Of a stretch of DNA of 9,314 bases, positions 1 to 6,507 are shown piece after piece. Location: the NCBI GenBank assembly GCA_021545665.1, contig JAJRTX010000098.1, positions 1 to 9,314 on the forward strand, read 5' to 3'. The notes under the pieces were generated by a model. The model saw only the letters and a list, made by a program, of their open reading frames with translations, did no database searches and had not been told where the DNA came from. How positions within the stretch are numbered: position 1 is the stretch's first letter; the number at the start of each line of letters is the position of its first letter. The stretch is from Zetaproteobacteria bacterium. GTDB taxonomy: Bacteria; Pseudomonadota; Zetaproteobacteria; Mariprofundales; Mariprofundaceae. The translations under genes were made by a program, and so were the position numbers.

Positions 1-1
1 C

Positions 2-115
2 AACGAATTCTGTTACCGGTTCAATCGCAGGCAATGGGAGTCACAATTGCCTAACCGACTGTTGAGCCTATGCGTCATGCACTTGCCAGTGCAAAACCAG
101 GCTGAGAATTGTTAA
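2..115 (+). CDS. IS1595-family transposase, C-terminal end only (5' end outside window)
   Basis: The frame from base 2 is open to a TAA at 113-115 and gives 37 residues beginning NEFCYRFNRRQWESQLPNRL. This matches, from memory of the family, the C-terminal signature of IS1595 (ISXO2-like) DDE transposases, in which a conserved [N/D]EF-x-[Y/F]RFNRR segment followed by a W and an RLL stretch ends the catalytic domain. Only this tail is visible, so it cannot be said whether the gene is intact, and no terminal inverted repeat or 8-bp target duplication can be tested. An IS1595 inverted repeat would be expected shortly after the stop, near 116-150, but its partner lies outside the window. This is a separate mobile element from the large one at 2591-8355. 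The family call is fairly secure because the motif is distinctive. Confidence 0.75.
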   Translation, partial: NEFCYRFNRRQWESQLPNRLLSLCVMHLPVQNQAENC

Positions 116-286
116 TAGGCAAGTTTTCTTTTGAACTAACGCGGTCTTCTCTCAAGCCCATCGCTATCAAGTCATTGCATGGTACGCAAAGTATGTCCTC
201 ATAATCAAAACAGCTTTCAAGCACAGTGATGCCGAAGCCTGCTAACACCTGTTCTTTTCGCTGATTCCACGGCAAGCTTTGTAACT
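116..286. other. Intergenic stretch between IS1595 transposase end and unknown gene
   Basis: This 171-bp stretch holds no gene I can support. A leftward frame is open from a TTG at 275 down to 75 (66 residues). It reads like ordinary protein, but it has no ATG, no Shine-Dalgarno sequence, an in-frame TAG at 287-285 just upstream, and it overlaps the end of the transposase frame. It could be a remnant of a gene cut by the IS. The right-hand end of the IS1595 element should lie in the first few tens of bases here. I see no convincing promoter for the downstream gene. Confidence 0.3.
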
Positions 287-688
287 ATGAGAAACAGTCT
301 TACATATAGCCTGCCATTTTCTTTTAAAGGGGAAAATTTCAGGCCCGAGTGTACCATTGATCTGGATGTGCATATGAAGCTGGGCTCCTTGCCCTGCCTT
401 TATACTCACCTTGCCAATATGAACCGGATTGATGTTTATTCGCATGAGTATGATGTGATGATGATGGGTGATATTGAATTTGAATCAGCCGAAGGAATGG
501 CCGCCGAGTTTGTCTGCGATGGGGGATTTGACAGCAAAGGGTTTCAGGCCCGGTGGCATGAAAACAGCCTGTTTGATGCGATGCAGGCGATTGCTTCAGA
601 CTGTATGAATATCGATGATCTTGCCGCACAACCCGATCTGAAAAAAGCGCTTTTAGAAGCATTTCGTCAGGGCCAGAAAAACAGGTAG
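287..688 (+). CDS. Conserved-looking hypothetical protein, 133 aa
   Basis: I do not recognise a named family. The product has 133 residues and is acidic and soluble-looking, with no signal peptide or membrane segment. Residues 5-90 alternate hydrophobic and polar residues, as in a beta-rich fold, with runs such as IDLDVHMKLGSLP, NRIDVYSHEYDVM and FDSKGFQARW. Residues 92-133 look helical and end in a basic tail. The ATG at 287 is chosen because the beta-strand pattern begins at once after it, but there is no clear Shine-Dalgarno sequence. The next ATG (codon 30) would remove an apparent strand. The gene follows the end of an IS1595 transposase gene and is convergent with the flavoprotein gene, with 26 bp between the stops and no obvious terminator hairpin there. 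Its function is unknown. Confidence 0.65.
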   Translation: MRNSLTYSLPFSFKGENFRPECTIDLDVHMKLGSLPCLYTHLANMNRIDVYSHEYDVMMMGDIEFESAEGMAAEFVCDGGFDSKGFQARWHENSLFDAMQAIASDCMNIDDLAAQPDLKKALLEAFRQGQKNR

Positions 689-714
689 CTAATCCTATCT
701 ATCGGGCCATGCGT

Positions 715-1902
715 TTAAATCATGTCGGCAACGGCGAGGCCTGCTGTATAACCGGATGACCAGGCCCATTGGAAATTGAAGCCGCCCAGATGGCCAGTTA
801 CATCGACTACCTCGCCAATAAAATAAAGACCGGACACTTTTTTGCTTTGCATTGTTTTTGATGACAACTCATTGGTATCGACGCCGCCGACGGTCACTTC
901 GGCAGTTCGATAACCTTCGGTTCCGTTTGGTTTGAGTCGCCAGTGATGCAGCCTATTGGCGATTTGTTCGAGCCGTTTTTCATCCTGCTGTTGAATACGC
1001 CCATCCTCGAACTGACTTTTTGCCAGCAGATGAATCAGTCGTTTGGGTAAGTGCTCACAGAGTAGCGTGGAGAGTTGCGCCAGAGGGCGTGATTGTTTCT
1101 TATCAGTGAAAAAACTTTCGATGTTGAAATCCGGAAGCAGGTCGATCTCCAGTTCATCACCCGGTTTCCAGTAGGATGAAATTTGTAATATGGCCGGGCC
1201 TGACAGGCCGCGATGGGTGAACAGCATCGCCTCCCTGAACACTTTGTTTCGGCAACATACGGAGACATCAAGTGAGATTCCGGCCAGAGCTTTCAATGCC
1301 ACTTGTTCTTTGCCGGTAAACGTAAATGGAACCAGTCCTGCGATGGTTGGAATAATATTCAGGCCAAACTGTTCAGCTATTCTAAAGCCAAATGGAGTCG
1401 CTCCTGTTTTTGGCACAGACAGCCCGCCTGTTGCCACGACCAGCGCGTTCGCCCGAAATGACCCCTTATCAGTTTGCAGCTCGAATACATCGTTTTTCTT
1501 CATGCTTGTAATAGTGCAGCGGAGCTGAACTTTTACGCCATTTCCTGTGCATGTCCGTATCAGCATATCCAGGATTTGTCTGGCAGAATCATCGCAAAAG
1601 AGCTGGCCGTGGCGACGCTCGTGATAGTTGATACTCGCTACTTCGACCATGGTAATGAAATCAGCAGCGCTGAAACGAGCCAGGGCCGATTTGCAGAAAT
1701 GTGGATTTTGCGAAATGTAATCATCTGCCGTCGCAAAGCGATTGCTGAAATTGCATCGTCCGCCACCGGAAACAAGAATTTTTTTTGCTGGTTGGTCGGT
1801 GTGATCAAGCAACAGTACCGATTTACCATTCTGTGCCGCAGTCCCGGCACACATCAATCCGGCAGCTCCGGCACCGATTATGATTACATCATACTGTAGC
1901 AT
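715..1902 (-). CDS. HI0933/YhiN-family NAD(P)/FAD-dependent oxidoreductase, 395 aa
   Basis: This is a predicted cytosolic flavoprotein of the HI0933-like family (BaiN/YhiN type), whose physiological substrate is generally not established. The FAD-binding Rossmann motif is at the N-terminus (VIIIGAGAAGL, residues 6-16, GxGxxG at G10/G12/G15). The family signature KKILVSGGGRCNFSN is at 40-54, and the second nucleotide motif VVATGGLSVPKTG is at 155-167. LFTHRGLSGPAILQIS lies near 227-242, AEVTVGGV at 334-341, and the C-terminal FAD-contact segment GLYFIGEVVDVTGHLGGFNF at 358-377, followed by a W-A-W-S-S-G-Y-T-A-G tail. About 395 residues is the normal full length. The ATG at 1902 sits immediately before the first beta strand, and only a weak AAGA-like ribosome site precedes it. 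The gene diverges from the Rrf2 regulator gene and is unrelated to the transposon. Confidence 0.93.
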   Translation of the reverse strand: MLQYDVIIIGAGAAGLMCAGTAAQNGKSVLLLDHTDQPAKKILVSGGGRCNFSNRFATADDYISQNPHFCKSALARFSAADFITMVEVASINYHERRHGQLFCDDSARQILDMLIRTCTGNGVKVQLRCTITSMKKNDVFELQTDKGSFRANALVVATGGLSVPKTGATPFGFRIAEQFGLNIIPTIAGLVPFTFTGKEQVALKALAGISLDVSVCCRNKVFREAMLFTHRGLSGPAILQISSYWKPGDELEIDLLPDFNIESFFTDKKQSRPLAQLSTLLCEHLPKRLIHLLAKSQFEDGRIQQQDEKRLEQIANRLHHWRLKPNGTEGYRTAEVTVGGVDTNELSSKTMQSKKVSGLYFIGEVVDVTGHLGGFNFQWAWSSGYTAGLAVADMI

Positions 1903-1996
1903 GGCGCTATTATCTTACTAAGATCAATCTACACAAGTCATGTGGAGTCATGATAACTTGGCATGTAGAAATAATGTTGTATAAAAATTGATTGTT

Positions 1997-2010
1997 TTGA
2001 TATATATCAA
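1997..2010 (+). promoter_or_regulatory. FNR/ANR-type box, perfect TTGAT-N4-ATCAA
   Basis: TTGATATATATCAA matches the consensus for FNR/ANR oxygen-sensing regulators at all ten specified positions. The centre is at 2003.5. If it acts at the class II position (-41.5), transcription of the Rrf2 gene would start near 2045, and a -10-like TTTTAT lies at 2032-2037, where expected. That would place the regulator gene under anaerobic control, which fits an NO-related role. The same box could act on the divergent flavoprotein gene. The motif is also compatible with other Crp/FNR-family proteins (Dnr, NnrR). Confidence 0.65.
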
Positions 2011-2061
2011 TGCAGGTGCTTATCTATTTTGTTTTATTGCCTCCAATATTATTGCCTGGTG

Positions 2062-2067
2062 AAGGAG
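2062..2067 (+). promoter_or_regulatory. Ribosome binding site of the Rrf2/NsrR-like gene
   Basis: AAGGAG lies seven bases before the ATG at 2075. This strong Shine-Dalgarno sequence fixes the start codon and agrees with the usual N-terminus of the family (MKLSRHSEYA). Confidence 0.85.
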
Positions 2068-2074
2068 AAGTTTA

Positions 2075-2530
2075 ATGAAATTATCGCGTCATAGTGAATA
2101 TGCATTCAGAACGTTGATTTTTCTTGCTCTGGAGCCAGATCAGAAGTTCAGAATTGAAGATATCGCCAAAGCCCATAATATTCCCAGGAATCATCTGGTC
2201 AAAGTTGTCGCGCATTTGGTGAAAAAGGGCTATGTCACTACGCACCGTGGCAGATATGGCGGCGTATCTCTTGGTCGACCTGCAGAGAGTATATTGATGG
2301 GTGATTTAATCCGTGAAATGGATCATTTGCAACAAGAAGGATGCGGCGGATGTTTAATGCGGCCACTCCATGCCTGCCCGATTATTGATGCCTGCCAGTT
2401 GTCCAGCGCTCTTGATGAAGCCAGCCAGGCTTTCTATGCTGCCCTGAACCGATCTACTCTCTCTGAGCAATTAAAATATCCAGACAAGTTGCATGACATG
2501 CTGGGGATTAAGGTGGTGGCAGAAGTATAA
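2075..2530 (+). CDS. nsrR: Rrf2-family transcriptional regulator, NsrR-like
   Basis: The product is a 151-residue Rrf2 repressor. NsrR proteins carry an Fe-S cluster and release their targets when it reacts with nitric oxide. The N-terminal winged helix holds the family signatures RNHLVKVVAHL (38-48), KKGYVTTHRGRYGG (50-63) and GDLIREMD (76-83). The cluster region has cysteines at 90, 93, 101 and 107. C101-x5-C107 lines up with the last two ligands of E. coli NsrR (C96-x5-C102), and either C90 or C93 is the third. Residue 8, Asp in E. coli and Streptomyces NsrR, is Glu here. The C-terminal pattern EASQAFYAALNRSTLSEQL fits NsrR. No NO-detoxification gene is in the window, so the target is unknown. 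The gene's own terminator is split by the transposon. Family certain; NsrR subtype likely; other cluster-binding Rrf2 members remain possible. Confidence 0.82.
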   Translation: MKLSRHSEYAFRTLIFLALEPDQKFRIEDIAKAHNIPRNHLVKVVAHLVKKGYVTTHRGRYGGVSLGRPAESILMGDLIREMDHLQQEGCGGCLMRPLHACPIIDACQLSSALDEASQAFYAALNRSTLSEQLKYPDKLHDMLGIKVVAEV

Positions 2531-2570
2531 ACTGTTTCTATCCTTTTTTCAGCCAGCTTTTATTTATATA

Positions 2571-2581
2571 GCAGTCACCAT
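2571..2581 (+). terminator. Left arm of the intrinsic terminator of the nsrR-like gene, split by insertion
   Basis: CAGTCACCA (2572-2580) is the ascending arm of a hairpin whose other arm and T-run now lie at 8360-8376. Joining 2590 to 8365 rebuilds CAGTCACCA-TGTAT-TGGTGGCTG followed by eight T: a 9-bp stem with one G-T pair and a 5-nt loop. On this side the duplicated target still allows a 5-bp CACCA/TGGTG stem, but the T-run is gone, so termination should be impaired. Confidence 0.85.
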
Positions 2582-2590
2582 GTATTGGTG
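2582..2590 (+). repeat. Target-site duplication, left copy (GTATTGGTG)
   Basis: Nine bases directly outside the left inverted repeat, identical to 8356-8364 outside the right inverted repeat. A 9-bp duplication abutting both ends is the mark of DDE-transposase integration. Confidence 0.95.
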
Positions 2591-2613
2591 CAAGCCGTTC
2601 GACAAAGGTGTTG
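2591..2613 (+). repeat. Left terminal inverted repeat (23 bp)
   Basis: It begins CAAGCCGTTCGACAAAGG and is the exact reverse complement of 8333-8355. One mismatch at 2614 is followed by three more matching bases (TAA). Note that the transposase gene lies at the opposite end. Confidence 0.97.
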
Positions 2614-2626
2614 TTAAGTCACAGAG

Positions 2627-2665
2627 TAACCATGGCTCCAATTATTATGATTGGAGCCATGGTTA
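2627..2665. repeat. Perfect 16-bp stem-loop just inside the left transposon end
   Basis: TAACCATGGCTCCAAT (2627-2642) and its exact reverse complement (2650-2665) are separated by the 7-nt loop TATTATG. Each arm contains CCATGG. It lies 35 bp past the stop of the restriction-modification gene and 13 bp inside the left inverted repeat. It may terminate the leftward transcript or block transcription entering from the nsrR-like side, although neither side has a proper T-run. It could instead be a protein-binding site near the transposon end. Confidence 0.8.
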
Positions 2666-2700
2666 TTTGAATTGATTCAATTGATCAGGATAAGGCTTCT

Positions 2701-5700
2701 TCACAGATATTTTTGCATAACGGCTTGTTTTCTTGCGGGAGCATTATCAATAATAGCCTGAGCATCGGCAATCTTCTTTTCCAGTATTTCTATTTGAAAT
2801 ACAAATTTCTTCTGTTGGGTCAGAGATGGCACCGGCACTTTAATGCCCTTCATTTTGGTGGCATTGATGTTATTAGTGCCGCCAGACTTCACAGCTAGAC
2901 GAACCATACCCTTGCGAAATGTAAGTGAGTTCATGATGGTAACCAAATACTTAGGTAACGCCTTGGACTGGTCAGCAACAACCCTTACCAGATAAGAAGC
3001 GTAACAGTATTCCCCGTCGAGGCCGAACAGGCCAACCTTGCCAATATGATCAAGGCTTCCATTCGAGCGGATGAAGAGTAGATCACCCCTCTTGAGTTTG
3101 TACTTGTCAAACTCATCGGCGCTGATGTCGGCATATTTCATTGTTCCGTTGTCCACCATGCGCCCCTGAACAACCTCGTTCATGCGAAATGTCTTGTAGC
3201 CTATTCCAGTTTCATTCATTTTCTCATTTAGGCCATATTGAATGCTGGTGCTCAATTTTTCAATTTCAGTATGTGAATATCCTGATAAATAGGTGGATTC
3301 AACCAGTGCTTCTATTTGAGTAGAGCAATCAGTCAAAGTCTCTTGTGATTTAGAAACGGTATCTTCGATTTTCCGCCACTCTTCAACTGCCTTTGCTTGT
3401 GCGGCAGGATCAGCCTTTGGAATAAGTATTGGGGCCATATCTTTAGGGTAGACATGTGGTTGGGCAGCCCCTTTCGCGTGACTTTGAATTTCAGCCTGCC
3501 GACATTTGAGTATATTGAAAAGATATTCAGTGTGTTCGTCATCTGCGCCACGGACTGTTGAGCAATCAGAAGCAAAAATTTCTTCCTTCCAAAAATTAAC
3601 AAATCCTGCGCTTGCGCCGGAGGCACTGATTGTAATGGTATTGGCTGGTCTGTTTGATTTGTTATGCATATACGCATAATCGACCCCTCCAGCGACAACT
3701 TTGTATTTTCCCTGCGTTGCTTTTTTCTGCGTGATTGATGTTCCTTTCTTTATTTTGGCAAGGCTTTCTAATCTTACTAAGGGCCATTTTGAGGTGACTA
3801 CAAAGGCATTTCTCGAAGATAGAGATAGTTGCTTATCAAACACAGCCATCGAAAAATCCAGCATATCCACAAGTTGCGCCGTTTTTGCCACTCCACCTAA
3901 CTCATCAGGAATCTTCCCAAGCGACCCGTCAAAATTCGCGCCTATGTAATGATTTAGCTTGGTCGGATTACCGCGATTAAATTGCACTGGATTGGCATGA
4001 TCCGGTCCATCGTAAAGGGAAGTGATATGCTTGCCGTTGGCATCCTCGAATAGCTTTATCCCTTGCCCCTTTTTCTTGTCGTCCGTCCATTCATAGCCAA
4101 GAAACTTTTTAATTTCTTTAGTGCCGGAAGGCGTGCGAATAACCAATACGGGGTGATCCTGATCGGATGCCATAATGAAATGATATAGTTTATCGCGTTC
4201 CACAGATTGCACATAGGCCATGTATTGCTTGACAACGATCTCTTCTTTATTGCTTTGGTCAAGGCCTTTGAACTTTTTTGTCTTCTTCAGGTTTTTCAGT
4301 TCCGCGCTCTTTGTAAATGCATCGTGATATACCTTAAAATGGTCGTGCTGCCCCCACAAACCATCAAATTCACTCCTGAGCAGCGATTTATAGTCATCGA
4401 AAGGAACGGAGATATGGGTGCAATACTGTTCGATCAGATGGCCGTCTTTGTAGATCACTTGCTTCCGTTTGCTGGCAGAACATCCTTTGAACCATTCATT
4501 CACCCGTTCGCGATAATGTTCGGCGGTGTCGGGCTGGGTCGGTTTGCGGCGCAGGAACAGAGTGACAGTGTTAGTGCCAGTCTTACCGAAGGTGCCGCTG
4601 CCAAATTCGGCAATCGCCACAATATCAAAATACTGCAACAGAATTTCTCTGGTGCGTATATATGTTCGCGATCCCGTATCAATAATTGAGGTTGGAACGA
4701 TGATTGCGGCGACCCCTCCTGCTTTAAGCAACTGTTTTGTCCGCTCTATAAAGAATGTTTCGATGCTGTTGGCTGTTTCCGCGTCATTTATGGTTCTGGT
4801 AAGTGTATATGCATCCCGCTCTTCATCGGGAAGCGTTTCAAGGAAGCCACGAACGCTGTATGGGGGATTGGCAACAAGCAGGTCAAAACTGTTATCGAGT
4901 ATTTCGGGAAAGGCATTATGTGAACGAACCAGTGCATCACCATAGCAAATATGAATATCCTGCTGTCCGTACATAAAGGCCGAAACCTTGGCAATCTTAG
5001 AAAGGCGGTACTCCTTCTCGATTCCGTATATTGATTTGTGGTAGTCCTTCACATCGCTTTGTGGCCTGTGTTGTTGCAGCAAAGGCTGAACCTGAATAGC
5101 AAGCTCATTGAGGAAGTGACCCGCACCACAGGCGTAATCAATAGCCTTGGGTGGCGTTTCGTAGTCCCTTACTATCGACTCTAACGGCAAGCTCATCATG
5201 ATGAATCGGCAAATTGGCATGGGAGTGAAATACTGCCCTTCGCTTTGCTTAATACCCTGGTCAAGAAACCCCTCGAACATATCGCCTAGAAATTGGTTGT
5301 GTCCATTAAAACTGGTGAGCCGAATATCCTGCCACATTTGCAGTATCTTCAGCAGGATGTTGGCGTTTTGGTAAAAGAGCCGCTCATTGTGAACGTCGAT
5401 AAATGAGAAGTCGCTATTGGTAAAAAATTTCTGTTGAACGAACAGACCCCATACTGCCCGATGTGTTGCATCGGGATTCTGTCGAATAAAGCGCAGGGCA
5501 TTATTGACATCATTCTGATTGATATAGGTAATATCTTCATCAAGAAACTTGCCCATTCCCGTCTGATAAAGCTGTTGCAGACGATCCACCAAATCAAAAT
5601 GCGTATCGTAAGCAACTCCCTTCCAGTAAAATTTAAGGTCGTCGGGGTTTTCCGTTTCATCTACCAGTTTGCACAGAAACAAATTAACCAGCTTATCAAA

Positions 5701-6501
5701 AGCATTTTCTCTGCCAGAAACATTATGCTGGCGCAGAATGGTTGCGAATTCATGGTATTTCTTTTGTTGGTCAGAAGCCGAAATTGCTTGTAAATCAGCC
5801 AGAGAATACTTGTCTTTGCCAATATGGTATGCCTGAGCATTATCTTCAAATATGCCCTTGGTTATAAAATCTTGCTTATATGTGTCTCTCCATGCCTTGA
5901 ACCGCTCATTTACGTTTGAAGCGGATTTGAAGCTATTAAGGGTGGGGTGATCGGCAAGAAATTCATCATTATCTTTATGAATAATGATATGGCTTTTGTG
6001 CAGAATGTCGCTCCCATCGACTTCTGCCGAGTACATGCACAGAAATTGTGTTTCGCTGATTTGCTGGGTATAACTGAAAAGCTGGTCGCCATCTTGTAAT
6101 GTCTTATTCCAGTATTTGTTAAACTCCTTTCCTGGCGTCTTACATTCAATAATCAGCAGTGGTTTTTTGTCGGCACCGCTAACAAGAACATCAGCGCGAC
6201 CACCGCTTGCTCCATGGCCAACTTTCCATTTCGGCTCCAATTCTATGTGCTGAGGCTTATAGCCTTTTTCCAGCAATCTATATACACAGACAAATACGAC
6301 AAAATTTTCGTTTTCAGAAAAATTACAGGTTTGCGTGCTATTAACATTCATCCCCTGTGTTTCTGGATAGCAAATAGACTTCTTGCTAAAATCGACCTCA
6401 AGCAAGGCTCCATTTACGGACTTGGAATAAATAGTCCCTGTTTTTTTGAAGGAGAGGTCATCAAGTAGCTTTGCAAAGTTCTTTTCCGTTATTTGTGCCA
6501 T
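2701..6501 (-). CDS. Single-chain restriction-modification enzyme (nuclease-m6A methylase-two TRDs), Type IIB/IIG-like
   Basis: This 1266-residue fusion should both methylate adenine in its recognition sequence and cut unmodified DNA. The N-terminal nuclease resembles the HsdR N-domain, with PD-(D/E)xK residues D104 (GGRADVLV) and E119-C-K121 (LLIIECKTPG). The methylase follows: GQYFTPMPICRFI (422-434), SAM motif I DYACGAGHFLNEL (455-467), and catalytic NPPY (545-548), a gamma-class N6-adenine arrangement. About 200 less assignable residues come next. Two HsdS-like target-recognition domains follow (about 905-1030 and 1105-1225), with helical spacers near 1035-1070 and 1226-1250. Two TRDs predict a split recognition site. 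There is no helicase, so it is not Type I or Type ISP. AloI-type enzymes share this plan. The start ATG has AAGGA nine bases upstream, overlapping the transposase stop, so translation is probably coupled. Confidence 0.93.
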   Translation of the reverse strand: MAQITEKNFAKLLDDLSFKKTGTIYSKSVNGALLEVDFSKKSICYPETQGMNVNSTQTCNFSENENFVVFVCVYRLLEKGYKPQHIELEPKWKVGHGASGGRADVLVSGADKKPLLIIECKTPGKEFNKYWNKTLQDGDQLFSYTQQISETQFLCMYSAEVDGSDILHKSHIIIHKDNDEFLADHPTLNSFKSASNVNERFKAWRDTYKQDFITKGIFEDNAQAYHIGKDKYSLADLQAISASDQQKKYHEFATILRQHNVSGRENAFDKLVNLFLCKLVDETENPDDLKFYWKGVAYDTHFDLVDRLQQLYQTGMGKFLDEDITYINQNDVNNALRFIRQNPDATHRAVWGLFVQQKFFTNSDFSFIDVHNERLFYQNANILLKILQMWQDIRLTSFNGHNQFLGDMFEGFLDQGIKQSEGQYFTPMPICRFIMMSLPLESIVRDYETPPKAIDYACGAGHFLNELAIQVQPLLQQHRPQSDVKDYHKSIYGIEKEYRLSKIAKVSAFMYGQQDIHICYGDALVRSHNAFPEILDNSFDLLVANPPYSVRGFLETLPDEERDAYTLTRTINDAETANSIETFFIERTKQLLKAGGVAAIIVPTSIIDTGSRTYIRTREILLQYFDIVAIAEFGSGTFGKTGTNTVTLFLRRKPTQPDTAEHYRERVNEWFKGCSASKRKQVIYKDGHLIEQYCTHISVPFDDYKSLLRSEFDGLWGQHDHFKVYHDAFTKSAELKNLKKTKKFKGLDQSNKEEIVVKQYMAYVQSVERDKLYHFIMASDQDHPVLVIRTPSGTKEIKKFLGYEWTDDKKKGQGIKLFEDANGKHITSLYDGPDHANPVQFNRGNPTKLNHYIGANFDGSLGKIPDELGGVAKTAQLVDMLDFSMAVFDKQLSLSSRNAFVVTSKWPLVRLESLAKIKKGTSITQKKATQGKYKVVAGGVDYAYMHNKSNRPANTITISASGASAGFVNFWKEEIFASDCSTVRGADDEHTEYLFNILKCRQAEIQSHAKGAAQPHVYPKDMAPILIPKADPAAQAKAVEEWRKIEDTVSKSQETLTDCSTQIEALVESTYLSGYSHTEIEKLSTSIQYGLNEKMNETGIGYKTFRMNEVVQGRMVDNGTMKYADISADEFDKYKLKRGDLLFIRSNGSLDHIGKVGLFGLDGEYCYASYLVRVVADQSKALPKYLVTIMNSLTFRKGMVRLAVKSGGTNNINATKMKGIKVPVPSLTQQKKFVFQIEILEKKIADAQAIIDNAPARKQAVMQKYL

Positions 6502-6507
6502 ATTTCT

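Larger units (their letters stand above)
1903..2074. promoter_or_regulatory. Divergent intergenic control region, flavoprotein gene / Rrf2 gene
   Basis: This 172-bp A+T-rich region lies between two divergent genes. It contains the FNR-type box listed separately and a direct repeat AGTCATG-TGG-AGTCATG at 1936-1952. The two AGTCATG copies start exactly 10 bp apart, about one helical turn, so they would present the same face to a protein. Whether they are an operator is unknown. Confidence 0.5.

Noticed and set aside
75..275. Leftward 66-codon frame from a TTG start
   Set aside because: No ATG, no ribosome site, an in-frame stop just upstream, and its 3' third overlaps the IS1595 transposase end in the opposite direction. 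Kept only as a possible remnant.
664..720. Bidirectional terminator between the convergent genes
   Set aside because: I could find no stem of convincing length with a T-run in the 26-bp gap or its edges.
1190..1899. Rightward frames of 112 and 141 codons within the flavoprotein gene
   Set aside because: They lie antisense to a well-supported complete gene, and their products have no recognisable features.
4207..4945. Rightward frames of 139-160 codons inside the restriction-modification gene
   Set aside because: They are opposite-strand shadows of a gene with clear catalytic motifs in its own frame, and they have no ribosome sites or domains.
2701..6501. Type I or Type ISP restriction enzyme
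   Set aside because: The chain runs from nuclease straight to methylase, with no helicase or translocase motifs. One protein carries all functions, so Type IIB/IIG is the better fit.
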